Shown here: in pieces, positions 20,767-29,059 of the stretch | How positions within the stretch are numbered: the first letter of the stretch is position 1 | Layout of the letters: each line of letters opens with the position of its first letter | NCBI GenBank assembly: GCA_030285985.1 | Contig: CP127384.1 | Span: 434,001-498,000 of the forward strand | Reading direction: 5' to 3' | DNA: 64,000 nt | Source: Aquidulcibacter paucihalophilus | Lineage (GTDB): Bacteria; Pseudomonadota; Alphaproteobacteria; Caulobacterales; Caulobacteraceae | Position numbers and translations under genes: made by a program | Notes under the pieces: generated by a model | Told to the model about the DNA's origin: nothing | Database searches by the model: none | Seen by the model: only the letters and a program-made list of their open reading frames with translations

Positions 20767-23031
20767 ATGCCGGTTGGCGGATTGACGACGGGGCCACGGA
20801 ACCTCCTTCGCCAGATTCGCGAAGCCATGGCCGGCGCGTCCCCGGCCCAGGACCGGCTCGATACCGTCGTGCGCATCATCGCCCAGTCGATGGTGGCCGA
20901 GGTCTGTTCGATCTATCTGCGCCGCGCCTCGGGCGAGCTTGAGCTGTTCGCTACCCAGGGCCTGAAGCCCGAAGCCGTCCACACCACCCGCCTGCGCCCC
21001 GGCGAGGGTCTGGTCGGCGAGGTGGCGCGCACCGCCGCCCCCATCAGCCTGTCGGACGCCCCGGCACACCCCAGCTTCGCCTACCGGCCGGAGACGGGGG
21101 AGGATCCGTACCACGCCTTCCTCGGTGCCCCCCTGCTGCGCGGCGGCCGGGCCATCGGTGTGCTGGTCGTCCAGAACCGCTCCGAGCGGCGCTATGACGA
21201 TGAGGAAGTCGAGGACATCCAGACCATCGCCATGGTCCTGGCCGAGACCGTGGCCTCGGGCGAACTGCTGGCGCAGGACGAGCTGCGCGACATCGAGGTC
21301 GCGCCGCATCGGCCGGAGCGCCTCAAGGGCCAGCGCTTCGCCGAGGGCCTCGCCTATGGCCACGTCATCCTGCACGAGGCGCCGGTTCCGCCCGAAAACC
21401 TGCTGGCCGAGAACCAGCAGGTCGAGGAGATCCGCCTGCGTGAGGCCCTGATCACGCTCAAGGCCGGGATCGACTCCATCCTCGACGGAGGTCAGGGCAA
21501 GCTGGCAGGCCAGTCGTTCGAGGTGCTGGAAACCTACCGGATGTTCGCCGACGACCGCGGCTGGAACCGGTCGCTGGAAGAGGCCGTGCGCACCGGCCTG
21601 ACCGCCGAGGCCGCCGTCGACCGCGTCCGCAATGAGCACCGGGCCCGCTTCGCCCAGGCCCGTGACCCCTATATCAAGGAGCGGCTGCACGATTTCGAGG
21701 ACCTGGCCAACCGCCTGCTGCGCGTCCTCGCCGGGGACCGGCCGGGCGAACGCGACATTCCGCCCGACGCCATCCTGGTCGCCCGTAACCTCGGCCCCGC
21801 CGACCTGCTGGAGTATCCGCGCCACAAGCTGCGCGGCCTGCTGCTTGAGGAAGGCTCGGCCGCCAGCCACGCCGCCATCGTCGCCCGCGCCCTGCAGATC
21901 CCCTGCGTCGGCCGTATCATGGGCCTGCGCGACCGTCTGTCCGAGGGCGACCTCGTCATCGTCGACGGCGAGACGGGCGAGACCTATCTGCGGCCCCGCC
22001 CGGACATGCTGGCCGCCGTCCAGTCGCGGATGCTGGTCCGCAGCGAACGCCAGGCCGAGTTCACCAAGCTTCGCGACGTCGCCGCCGTCACCCTCGACGG
22101 GACCCGCATCACCGTCCTGACCAATGCCGGTCTGGCTGTCGATCTGGAGAATCTGGACGCAACGGGCGCGGAGGGCATCGGCCTGTTCCGCACCGAGTTC
22201 CAGTTCATGGTCTCCGAGGAACTGCCCCGGCTGACCAGCCAGACCGCCCTGTACAAACTGGTCCTGGACACCGCCGGCGACCGGCCCGTGACCTTCCGGA
22301 CGCTGGATATCGGCGGCGACAAGGTCCTGCCCTATCTGGAGACGGAGCGGGAGGAGAACCCCGCCCTCGGCCGCCGCGCCATCCGCCTCGGCCTCGACCG
22401 GCCCGGCCTGCTCCGGCTGCAGCTGCGCGCCCTGCTGACCGCCGCCGCCGGTCGCGAGCTGCGTGTCATGTTCCCGATGATCGCCACGGTCGACGAGTTC
22501 CGGGCCGCGCGCGAGCTGGTCGACGTCGAATGCGCCTGGGCCAGACGCCGGGGCCGGGCGCTTCCGGCCCTGCTGCGCGTGGGGGCCATGATCGAATGCC
22601 CGTCGCTGCTCTGGCACCTCGATGCCCTTCTGCCGCTGACGGATTTCGTCTCCGTCGGGACTAACGACCTGTTCCAGTACATGTTCGCCGCCGACCGAAC
22701 GAACCCGCTGGTCTCCGACCGCTACGACCCGCTCTCGCCACCCGCCCTGCGCGCCCTGGCCGAGATCCAGAAGAAATGCGCCGACACCGGCACCCCCGTG
22801 TCCGTCTGCGGTGAACTGGCCGGCCGCCCGCTTGAGGCCTTCGCCCTGCTGACCCTCGGCTTTACCCGACTGTCGGCCCCGGCCGGCGGCGTCGGACCGG
22901 TCAAGCGGATGATCCTGTCCGCCGATCTGACCGCCGCCCGGCGCGGCATGGCCAATCTGCTCGGCTCCTCCGCCGGCTCGATCCGGGGCGAGCTGGAATC
23001 GCTGGCCCGGAAGTTGAACGTCACGATCTGA
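20767..23031 (+). CDS. ptsP: Phosphoenolpyruvate-protein phosphotransferase PtsP (EI-Ntr)
   Basis: First enzyme of the nitrogen-related PTS; passes phosphate from PEP to NPr. The 754 residues comprise a GAF sensor (about 20-160, LDTVVRIIAQSMVAEVCSIYL) and the enzyme I domains. The active-site His near 368 is in GSAASHAAIVARA. The PEP-binding region includes GIGLFRTEFQFM, DIGGDKVLPY and DFVSVGTNDLFQYMFAADR. The ATG at 20767 with GGGAGGGG upstream is preferred over a TTG at 20755. It lies 50 bases behind lysC. The GAF domain may sense glutamine, as shown for PtsP relatives. Confidence 0.94.
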   Translation: MPVGGLTTGPRNLLRQIREAMAGASPAQDRLDTVVRIIAQSMVAEVCSIYLRRASGELELFATQGLKPEAVHTTRLRPGEGLVGEVARTAAPISLSDAPAHPSFAYRPETGEDPYHAFLGAPLLRGGRAIGVLVVQNRSERRYDDEEVEDIQTIAMVLAETVASGELLAQDELRDIEVAPHRPERLKGQRFAEGLAYGHVILHEAPVPPENLLAENQQVEEIRLREALITLKAGIDSILDGGQGKLAGQSFEVLETYRMFADDRGWNRSLEEAVRTGLTAEAAVDRVRNEHRARFAQARDPYIKERLHDFEDLANRLLRVLAGDRPGERDIPPDAILVARNLGPADLLEYPRHKLRGLLLEEGSAASHAAIVARALQIPCVGRIMGLRDRLSEGDLVIVDGETGETYLRPRPDMLAAVQSRMLVRSERQAEFTKLRDVAAVTLDGTRITVLTNAGLAVDLENLDATGAEGIGLFRTEFQFMVSEELPRLTSQTALYKLVLDTAGDRPVTFRTLDIGGDKVLPYLETEREENPALGRRAIRLGLDRPGLLRLQLRALLTAAAGRELRVMFPMIATVDEFRAARELVDVECAWARRRGRALPALLRVGAMIECPSLLWHLDALLPLTDFVSVGTNDLFQYMFAADRTNPLVSDRYDPLSPPALRALAEIQKKCADTGTPVSVCGELAGRPLEAFALLTLGFTRLSAPAGGVGPVKRMILSADLTAARRGMANLLGSSAGSIRGELESLARKLNVTI

Positions 23032-23092
23032 ACCGTCCCGGTCCGACACGCCGGGATGCCTAACAAATCGTTGATCGGGCGGCTCTTATGAG

Positions 23093-23101
23093 TTATCCAC
23101 A
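23093..23101 (+). promoter_or_regulatory. Consensus DnaA box
   Basis: TTATCCACA, an exact match to the classical 9-mer, lies in the 143-base gap between ptsP and the RodZ-like gene. A single box is not an origin. It might make the downstream gene DnaA-responsive, or it may be chance. Confidence 0.4.
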
Positions 23102-23174
23102 AGCCGGAACGTGGTGGTCTGCGGGGGCAGGTCCGGGCTGTCATCCCGATATGATACAGGCCACGGGTTCGAGT

Positions 23175-24323
23175 ATGGCGATGCGTGAGGAACCCTCGCG
23201 CGCGCAGAGTGTGGGGTCAGGCGTAATGGCGCTGGATACGGGGGGCATCTCCCAGGAGCTCAGGGCTCATCCAGACTGGAAGGATGTCGTTCCTTCCGTC
23301 ACCGACGCTCCGACTCTCGGCGACGGCCTGCGGATCGCCCGCGAACATTCCGGCCGCTCGCTTGCCGAACTGTCCAGCCTGACCCGCGTGCCGTCGCGCT
23401 ACCTGACCGCGCTGGAGCAGAACGACTTCTCGACCCTGCCCAACCGCGTCTTCTCGATCGGCTATGTCCGCGCCTACGCCGGCTCGCTGGGCCTCGACGA
23501 ACAGCTCGCGGTCGAGCGGTTCAAGCGCGAAAGCCCCGATCCCTCGGTCCCGCTCCAGGCCCCCGTGGGCGTCGCCTTCGAGGAGGTGCGTCGTTATTCG
23601 CCCCGCCTGATCGCCGCCGGCATGGCCCTGGTCCTCGCCGTGGTCGGCTGGAACGTCTTCCAGCGCGTCAGCCTGATGCGCGCGCCCCAGCCCTCCGACC
23701 TGACTGCCATCCCGGAAAGCTGGACCCTGGGCGCCGTCCCCGGCCAGCCCGCCGCTCTCAGCCTGGCCGCGCCGCGGCCGGCACCGCCCGACCAGACCAT
23801 TCCGGCCCTCTACATCACGCCCGGCCTCGAGGCCGAACTGACCGGCGTCGATCCGGCTTCGCCCGAAGCCATCGCCGCCGCCACCGCCGGCGCGCCGCCG
23901 GTGCAGCGGGCCTTCAATCCGCGCGGCGCCATCTACGGCGCCTCGGCCAACGCGTCCCAGGTGGTGATCCAGGCCCGCAAGGCCGCCAGTCTGGTGGTCC
24001 GCATGGCTGACGGCCGGGTGCTGTTCGCCCGCCAGCTGGCCGCCGGCGACGCCTGGCGCGCGCCGGCCGGGGTCGCGGCTGTCGTGGACGTCTCCAGCCA
24101 TTTCTCGGACTTCGACGTCTATCTGAACGGTGAGCACGGCGGCACGCTGACGGCCGAGCAGACGCCGCTCAGCCAGCTGAACACCCGCGCCCAGGCCCTG
24201 GCCCGTCAGGCCGCCGCCGAGGTCGCGGCCCGGACCCAGGCCGCCCAGATCGAGGCCCAGGCCGAGGCCCAGGCCCGCGCCGCCACGGTCCAGACGGCGA
24301 TGGCCACCACGACCGGCGGCTGA
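23175..24323 (+). CDS. RodZ-like cytoskeletal/HTH membrane protein
   Basis: The 382 residues have RodZ architecture. There is a cytoplasmic helix-turn-helix ([53 protein letters not shown]), one transmembrane segment ([18 protein letters not shown]) and a periplasmic DUF4115-type domain ([28 protein letters not shown]). An Ala/Gln-rich helical tail ends the protein. RodZ links MreB to the elongation machinery. The start may be 23175 or 23226; the frame is open to 23088. ispG follows 56 bases later, a frequent neighbour. Confidence 0.82.
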   Translation: MAMREEPSRAQSVGSGVMALDTGGISQELRAHPDWKDVVPSVTDAPTLGDGLRIAREHSGRSLAELSSLTRVPSRYLTALEQNDFSTLPNRVFSIGYVRAYAGSLGLDEQLAVERFKRESPDPSVPLQAPVGVAFEEVRRYSPRLIAAGMALVLAVVGWNVFQRVSLMRAPQPSDLTAIPESWTLGAVPGQPAALSLAAPRPAPPDQTIPALYITPGLEAELTGVDPASPEAIAAATAGAPPVQRAFNPRGAIYGASANASQVVIQARKAASLVVRMADGRVLFARQLAAGDAWRAPAGVAAVVDVSSHFSDFDVYLNGEHGGTLTAEQTPLSQLNTRAQALARQAAAEVAARTQAAQIEAQAEAQARAATVQTAMATTTGG

Positions 24324-24379
24324 TTGCGGCAGTCTGCCGTCGTGGCCATGCCGCAATCGAACGCCTATGTTGCGGTCGC

Positions 24380-25528
24380 ATGAGCTCTGACCTTTCCCAC
24401 GTCCGCCCGTGGCGCCACATCGAGCGCCGCAAGAGTCGCCAGATCATGGTGGGGAACGTCCCCGTGGGCGGCGACGCGCCCATCACCGTCCAGTCGATGA
24501 CCAATACGCCGACGTCCGACGCGGCGGCCACGCTCGAGCAGATCCGCCAGCTGGAAGAGGCCGGCGCCGACATCGTCCGCGTCTCCTGCCCGGACGAGGC
24601 CTCGACGGCCGCCTTCCGGACCATCGCCCGCGAGTCCCGGGTCCCGCTCGTCGCCGACATCCATTTTCACTACAAGCGCGGCATCGAGGCCGCCGAGGCC
24701 GGGGCCGCCTGCCTGCGCATCAATCCGGGCAACATCGGCTCGGCGGACCGCGTCCGCGACGTCATCCAGGCCGCCCGCGACCACGGCTGCTCCATGCGTA
24801 TCGGCGTCAATGCCGGCTCGCTGGAGAAGGAGCTGCTCGAGAAATACGGCGAGCCCTGCCCCGAGGCCATGGTAGAGTCCGCCCTCAACCACGCCCGCAT
24901 CCTGCAGGACCACGACTTCCACGAGTTCAAGATCTCGGTGAAGGCGTCCGATCCCTTCCTGACCGTCGCCGCCTACCAGCAGCTGGCCGACGCCATCGAC
25001 TGCCCCCTGCACCTCGGCGTCACCGAGGCCGGGCCGCTGCGCTCGGGGACGATCAAGTCGTCCATCGGCCTCGGCAACATGCTGTGGTCGGGCATCGGCG
25101 ACACGATTCGCGTCAGTCTTGCCGCGGACCCCGTGGAGGAGATCAAGGTCGGCTTCGACATCCTCAAGTCGCTGGGGCTGCGCCACCGCGGCGTCAACAT
25201 CATCGCCTGCCCCTCCTGCGCGCGTCAGGGGTTCAACGTCATCGAGACCGTCGGCATCCTGGAGGAGCGGCTGGCCCATGTGACCACGCCCATGTCGCTG
25301 TCGATCATCGGCTGTGTGGTCAACGGCCCGGGCGAGGCCCTGTACACGGACGTCGGCTTCACGGGCGGCGGGGCCGGCTCGGGCATGGTCTATGTCAACG
25401 GCCGGATGGCCCACAAACAGCACAACGACGGCATGGTCGACCACATCGTCGAACTGGTCGAGGCCAGGGCCGCCGAGCTGGACGCCGCGCGGGCGGTAGA
25501 AGCAAAACCGCCGGTCGCCGTAGGGTAG
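24380..25528 (+). CDS. ispG: 4-hydroxy-3-methylbut-2-enyl diphosphate synthase (flavodoxin)
   Basis: Penultimate enzyme of the MEP isoprenoid pathway. The protein has 382 residues. The TIM-barrel half opens with [19 protein letters not shown] and has [10 protein letters not shown]. The C-terminal half binds a 4Fe-4S cluster through [11 protein letters not shown] (two Cys) and CVVNGPGEA. All are intact. No other MEP genes are adjacent. The stop codon overlaps a 12-bp palindrome before the toxin-antitoxin genes. Confidence 0.96.
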   Translation: MSSDLSHVRPWRHIERRKSRQIMVGNVPVGGDAPITVQSMTNTPTSDAAATLEQIRQLEEAGADIVRVSCPDEASTAAFRTIARESRVPLVADIHFHYKRGIEAAEAGAACLRINPGNIGSADRVRDVIQAARDHGCSMRIGVNAGSLEKELLEKYGEPCPEAMVESALNHARILQDHDFHEFKISVKASDPFLTVAAYQQLADAIDCPLHLGVTEAGPLRSGTIKSSIGLGNMLWSGIGDTIRVSLAADPVEEIKVGFDILKSLGLRHRGVNIIACPSCARQGFNVIETVGILEERLAHVTTPMSLSIIGCVVNGPGEALYTDVGFTGGGAGSGMVYVNGRMAHKQHNDGMVDHIVELVEARAAELDAARAVEAKPPVAVG

Positions 25529-25539
25529 CAACCGGTTGC
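25528..25539. promoter_or_regulatory. Palindrome upstream of the RelBE-type genes
   Basis: GCAACCGGTTGC is a perfect 12-bp palindrome 31 bases before the antitoxin ATG. Type II antitoxins usually repress their own promoter through such sites, so it is a candidate operator; there is no direct support. Confidence 0.35.
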
Positions 25540-25570
25540 GGGCTGGCAGGGGCGGGCGCATATTCCGCCC

Positions 25571-25744
25571 ATGCCCGCGCTCGATCCCACAGAATCCGAG
25601 TTTGGCTCGACCGAAGAGGCCGAAGCCTATGACGCTTGGTTCCGGGCGAAGGTAGAGCGGTCTCTGGCGGATACCCGGCCTCCGATTCCGCATGAACAGG
25701 TCATGGCGGAAATGAAGGCCTTGATCGAGAGCTACCGCAGATAG
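25571..25744 (+). CDS. RelB-family antitoxin (57 residues)
   Basis: A short open frame starting at ATG 25571 and ending TAG 25744 encodes an acidic 57-residue protein (EFGSTEEAEAYDAWFRAKV, then PPIPHEQVMAEMKALIE). The AYDxWFRxKVE and PHxxVMAEM patterns are those of small RelB-type antitoxins in Caulobacterales. The 2-base gap to the downstream toxin and the gene order support the call. It would bind and neutralise the toxin and repress the promoter. Confidence 0.8.
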   Translation: MPALDPTESEFGSTEEAEAYDAWFRAKVERSLADTRPPIPHEQVMAEMKALIESYRR

Positions 25745-25746
25745 TC

Positions 25747-26022
25747 GTGGCCCGGGTCGCCTGGGCCGAAGATGCGCGGTCCGACCTGCGCTCGATTCTT
25801 GCCTTCATCGCCGAGCGAAATCCCGATGCTTCCGAGGCTATGAACAACCTCTTCGAGGCCGCTGCCGACCGGCTTGCCCGGTTTTCGATGGCAGGGCGAC
25901 CCGGGCGCCGAGCCGGCACGCGGGAGATGGTCGTCCATCCCAACTACATTCTGGTCTATCGCGAGGAAGAGAAACTGGTGCGGATCGTGAACGTGCTGCA
26001 CACCAGCCGACAATACCCGTGA
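25747..26022 (+). CDS. RelE/ParE-family toxin
   Basis: Basic protein of 91 residues with the RelE/ParE fold: ARVAWAEDARSDLRSILAFIAERNP, FPMAGRPGRR-type loop (FSMAGRPGRRAGTREMVVHP) and final strands NYILVYREEEKLVRIVNVLHTSRQYP. The REMVVHPNYILVYR and VLHTSRQYP ends are typical. Whether it cleaves mRNA (RelE) or poisons gyrase (ParE) cannot be decided here. The start is GTG at 25747, right behind the antitoxin. Confidence 0.88.
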   Translation: MARVAWAEDARSDLRSILAFIAERNPDASEAMNNLFEAAADRLARFSMAGRPGRRAGTREMVVHPNYILVYREEEKLVRIVNVLHTSRQYP

Positions 26023-26050
26023 CCGGTCTCCTGAATCTGGGAAGAGCAGC

Positions 26051-26647
26051 ATGAAACTCTACATCACCGTCCCGTCCCCCTTCGCCCGCAAATGCCGGAT
26101 CGTGGCCCGTGAGAAGGGGCTGATCGGCCGGATCGAGGAGATCGTGGTCGATCCCTATGCCAATGCGCCCGAGCTGCTGGCCTCCAATCCGGTGGTCCAG
26201 GTCCCGACCCTGATCGCGGAGGACGGCCTGCCGCTCAACGACAGCCCGGTGATCTGCGAATACCTCGACAGCCTCGGCGACGGCCCGCGCCTGCTGCCGG
26301 CCGACGGTGCCGACCGGCTGCGCGTGCGGCGGCTCGAAACCCTCGGCAATCAGGCACTGGAGATGGGCGTCAAACTGGTGCTGGAAAAGCGTCGTCCCGA
26401 AGCCGAGCGGTCGCCCTCGTGGATCGCCCGCTGGACCGAAAACATGGCCCGCGCCCTCGACGCGCTGGAGGCCGCCCGTCCGGACCCGGACCGGCTCGAC
26501 ATCGGCGTCATCACCGCCGGCGTCGCCGTCACCTGGATCGGCTTCCGCCATCCGGACTTCGACCTGGCCACCGGCCGGCCGGGACTGGTGGCCCTGCAGG
26601 CCGCGCTGGAAGCCCGGCCGAGCTTCGCTGACACCCGGCCAAGTTGA
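26051..26647 (+). CDS. Glutathione S-transferase family protein
   Basis: The 198 residues form a thioredoxin-fold N-terminal domain (MKLYITVPSPFARKCRIVAR; NPVVQVPTLIAEDG with the cis-Pro; LNDSPVICEYLDSL for glutathione binding) and an all-helical C-terminal domain. Ser or Tyr near the N-terminus would activate glutathione. The substrate is unknown. It sits between the toxin-antitoxin genes and the CsgG operon but has the high GC of the core genome, so it probably belongs to the backbone. Confidence 0.88.
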   Translation: MKLYITVPSPFARKCRIVAREKGLIGRIEEIVVDPYANAPELLASNPVVQVPTLIAEDGLPLNDSPVICEYLDSLGDGPRLLPADGADRLRVRRLETLGNQALEMGVKLVLEKRRPEAERSPSWIARWTENMARALDALEAARPDPDRLDIGVITAGVAVTWIGFRHPDFDLATGRPGLVALQAALEARPSFADTRPS

Positions 26648-26678
26648 GATTGCTTGCTGATACCTCTCGCGTGTGCGA

Positions 26679-26696
26679 CTAGCTCCAAGGAGCTAG
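26679..26696. promoter_or_regulatory. Inverted repeat next to the CsgG-operon ribosome site
   Basis: CTAGCTCC-AA-GGAGCTAG is a perfect 18-bp palindrome ending 8 bases before the ATG at 26705. As RNA it would fold into a 7-bp stem with a CAAG loop and bury the AAGGAG sequence, although a run of G (26696-26700) could still serve as ribosome site. It may be a regulatory hairpin or a protein operator. Confidence 0.4.
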
Positions 26697-26704
26697 GGGG
26701 CGTT

Positions 26705-27652
26705 ATGAAATATTTGGTTGGTTTGGGGGCCTTGGCGGGCGCCCTGGCCCTTGCTGTGCCAGCTTTCGCTGAACTGCCAGCTTTACCGAGCTTCGCGGCC
26801 GAAGCGGCTTTCTCAAACCCGCAGGAACAAGCGCCGACGTTGAGAAGGCGAATTGCCGTAGGGCGATTCAGCAATAGCTCCCCCTACGGCAGGGCCCTGT
26901 TGTTGCCGGGTGAACCGGACCCGATTGCATCGCAGGCGTCGGACATGCTGACCAATGCACTGGTCGGCTCCGAAAAATTCATTGTGTTCGAGCGCCAGGA
27001 TTTGGATGCCGTCACGAGAGAAAGGACCATCTCGGACGTCGAAGGCGCGACGCTGAGCGGTGTCGACGCTTTGGTGGTCGGTTCGGTCACCCAATTGGGG
27101 CGGCGCAATGAAGGCCAGGCTGGCTTTCTCAACTCTCGCCGCCGCCAGACTGTTGCCGCCACCGTGGAGATTCGACTGGTCGATATCCGAAGCGGGCACG
27201 TCTTCTTCACAACCTCGGGAACGGGCGAAGCGTCTACCGAAGTGAGCGAAGTCGCCGGATTTGGTTCGCGAGCAGGATACGATTCGACCCTGAACGACCG
27301 CGCAATCGCCGCGGCGATTGCTGACACCATGACCAACGTCATACGGCGCCTCGAGGAGCGCGCATGGTTTACGGATGTCCTGCGTGTCGATGGTTCTCGC
27401 GTCTTCATAACCGGTGGAGCCTCGCAGGGTATTCGGCCGGGTACCGAGTTTGTTGTCGAGACTGCGGGTGATGTCGTGATCAGTGGTCAAACCGGTTTGC
27501 CGATCACCCTTCCTGGAGCTCCTGTCGCTCGTATCCGTGTCGATAGCTCGTTCGGTGACAGCGCTGAGACTGAAGGATCGATCACTTCGATCACTTCCGG
27601 CTCCCTGGAGGGCCAGAACCTGCATCGCCTTCGCGTCATGGAGATTCGCTGA
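26705..27652 (+). CDS. CsgG/HfaB-domain envelope protein
   Basis: The 315 residues have a signal peptide (MKYLVGLGALAGALALAVPAFA) and a CsgG-type domain: RRRIAVGRFSNSSPYG, SDMLTNALVGSEKFIVFERQDLDAV, GVDALVVGSVTQLG, ATVEIRLVDIRSGHVFF. CsgG relatives form outer-membrane secretion pores. Unlike CsgG there is no Cys after the signal, so it is not an obvious lipoprotein. A C-terminal extension (270-315) follows. It is first of four genes joined by overlaps. GC is lower than the flanks, suggesting transfer. The start is set by the signal peptide. Confidence 0.87.
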   Translation: MKYLVGLGALAGALALAVPAFAELPALPSFAAEAAFSNPQEQAPTLRRRIAVGRFSNSSPYGRALLLPGEPDPIASQASDMLTNALVGSEKFIVFERQDLDAVTRERTISDVEGATLSGVDALVVGSVTQLGRRNEGQAGFLNSRRRQTVAATVEIRLVDIRSGHVFFTTSGTGEASTEVSEVAGFGSRAGYDSTLNDRAIAAAIADTMTNVIRRLEERAWFTDVLRVDGSRVFITGGASQGIRPGTEFVVETAGDVVISGQTGLPITLPGAPVARIRVDSSFGDSAETEGSITSITSGSLEGQNLHRLRVMEIR

Positions 27653-27963
27653 TGCGCCTGCCAAAGATACCCGCGGTCGTTGTGATGATGGTCCTGTCGG
27701 GATGTGCCTCCTACCCCACGTCGTCCGTCAGCCAAGGAGCGGCGGACGCCGGGATCTGGATTTCCGGGGCTCCTGCAGGAGCGCAAATCCGTGTCGCCGG
27801 CACGGTCTTGGGTCCAGTGATTTCATTCGGCGACAGTCGCCATGTCGCGCCTCTCGAACCGGGACGGCATGAAGTTGAGATTGTCTCCGCTGGTGGTGAA
27901 GTCGTCTCCAGACAGGTTGTCGTCCTGTCTGCGGGCGCGAAATATGAGGTACGCGTGCGATGA
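27652..27963 (+). CDS. Small lipoprotein with PEGA-like fold
   Basis: The 103 residues begin with a lipoprotein signal (lipobox LSGC near residue 18). The mature part reads IWISGAPAGAQIRVAGTVLG and LEPGRHEVEIVSAGGEVVSR, the pattern of PEGA-type surface beta-domains, although the match is by eye. The start overlaps the CsgG gene stop by one base. It lies between CsgG and DUF4810, a position not usually occupied in related clusters as I know them. Confidence 0.75.
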   Translation: MRLPKIPAVVVMMVLSGCASYPTSSVSQGAADAGIWISGAPAGAQIRVAGTVLGPVISFGDSRHVAPLEPGRHEVEIVSAGGEVVSRQVVVLSAGAKYEVRVR

Positions 27964-28322
27964 GGACCGTCAGTAGGCTGCTATTGATCGGGGCTGTGCT
28001 TGCGGTGTCCGCCTGTGCGCCAGCGTCGCGATTCGAGTGGGGAACGTATGAGAGTACTCTTTACGCTTACTCCAAGACCCCAGAGGCGAAGGAAGCCTAT
28101 AGAAACTCATTGGTTGCCGCTCTCCGCAACGGAGAGGCTTCCAACCGGGTCGCGCCGGGTCTGAATGCCGAGCTGGGCTACCTCTATATGGAGGAGGGGC
28201 GGACAGCAGAGGCGATCCAGTGTTTTGAAGCCGAGAAGCGTCTGTTTCCGGAAGCTCAGCAGTTCATGGATGGGGTGATCATTCGGTTGCGCTCCGGTGA
28301 ATCCGTAGGAGCAAACCGATGA
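27960..28322 (+). CDS. DUF4810 lipoprotein
   Basis: The 120 residues start with a lipoprotein signal (AVSAC lipobox). FEWGTYESTLYAYSKTPE is the DUF4810 signature, followed by a TPR-like helical part (LNAELGYLYMEEGRTAEAIQ, CFEAEKRLFPEAQQFMDGVI). The family occurs with CsgG and DUF799 lipoproteins in many Gram-negative bacteria; the joint function is unknown. It overlaps both neighbours by ATGA. Confidence 0.88.
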   Translation: MRTVSRLLLIGAVLAVSACAPASRFEWGTYESTLYAYSKTPEAKEAYRNSLVAALRNGEASNRVAPGLNAELGYLYMEEGRTAEAIQCFEAEKRLFPEAQQFMDGVIIRLRSGESVGANR

Positions 28323-29008
28323 GCATCGTTAAGAACATCAAGACTCTCGTGATTCTAGCCGTGGGCGCTTTGTTTTTGACGGCCTGCGTCACGGCGCCCG
28401 CGCCGAAAAACTACTCGCCATTTTACAATGAAAATCCGCGGAGCATCCTTGTGGTGCCTGCGCTGAACAATACAGTTTCCGTCACTGCTTCTGACTTTTT
28501 TGTTTCCACTGTATCTCGACCCTTCGCAGAGCGTGGTTACTACGTTTACCCGGCCTACATGGTGAAGCGTGTTCTCGAAGACCAAGGTTTGTCTGACGCG
28601 GGGCTTGTCCATTCTGCTGACGCATCTCGTCTCGGAAATCTGTTCGGATGCGATGCAGTCTTGTTCGTTGAAATTCAGCGGTGGGAAAGCCAGTACATTG
28701 TGATTTCGACGTCGACGAACGTGCAGTTCGACTACGTCCTGAAAAGCTGCAAGACTGGCGAAGAGCTCTGGCGCGATACTCAATCGCTGACCTATTCGCC
28801 TCAAGCCTCAAATTCGGGCAACCCGCTTGCTGACCTGCTGGTTCAAGCGATCGTTTCCGCGATTGAGAAGGGGGCCCCGAACTACATTCCTCTTACGCAG
28901 CAGGCTAACCTGCTCGCTTCCTCGATGCCTGGCCAAGGACTGCCTGCCGGTCCCTACCTCCCGACCACCTATGGTCAGGATCGGGCACAGTTCCCGGCGG
29001 GGCAGTAA
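28319..29008 (+). CDS. DUF799 (GNA1162-like) lipoprotein
   Basis: The 229 residues carry a lipoprotein signal (lipobox LTAC) and the DUF799 domain: NPRSILVVPALNNTVSVTAS, FAERGYYVYPAYMVKRVLED, GCDAVLFVEIQRWESQYIVI, then a Pro/Gln-rich end. The meningococcal member GNA1162 is a surface vaccine candidate with a TolB-like fold. It is last of the four-gene operon and is followed by a strong hairpin terminator. By count 28 of 60 bases are G/C at 28321-28380, against 40 of 60 at 29101-29160 next door. Confidence 0.9.
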   Translation: MSIVKNIKTLVILAVGALFLTACVTAPAPKNYSPFYNENPRSILVVPALNNTVSVTASDFFVSTVSRPFAERGYYVYPAYMVKRVLEDQGLSDAGLVHSADASRLGNLFGCDAVLFVEIQRWESQYIVISTSTNVQFDYVLKSCKTGEELWRDTQSLTYSPQASNSGNPLADLLVQAIVSAIEKGAPNYIPLTQQANLLASSMPGQGLPAGPYLPTTYGQDRAQFPAGQ

Positions 29009-29014
29009 AATCCG

Positions 29015-29058
29015 ACGATGAGGGCGGGACAGGCGCAGGCCGGTCCCGCCCTTGTCGT
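29015..29058. terminator. Bidirectional hairpin terminator
   Basis: AGGGCGGGAC (29021-29030) pairs perfectly with GTCCCGCCCT (29043-29052), and the outer ACGA/TCGT pair extends the stem; TTT follows on the right. It lies between the stops of the convergent DUF799 and TauE/SafE genes, so it can end both transcripts. Confidence 0.7.
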
Positions 29059-29059
29059 T

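Noticed and set aside
20752..23049. Long reverse frame opposite ptsP
   Set aside because: Antisense shadow; ptsP has all catalytic motifs on the forward strand.
23088..23174. Upstream in-frame extension of the RodZ-like gene starting at 23088
   Set aside because: It would translate through the DnaA box and add residues with no family similarity; starts at 23175 or 23226 suit the HTH domain better.
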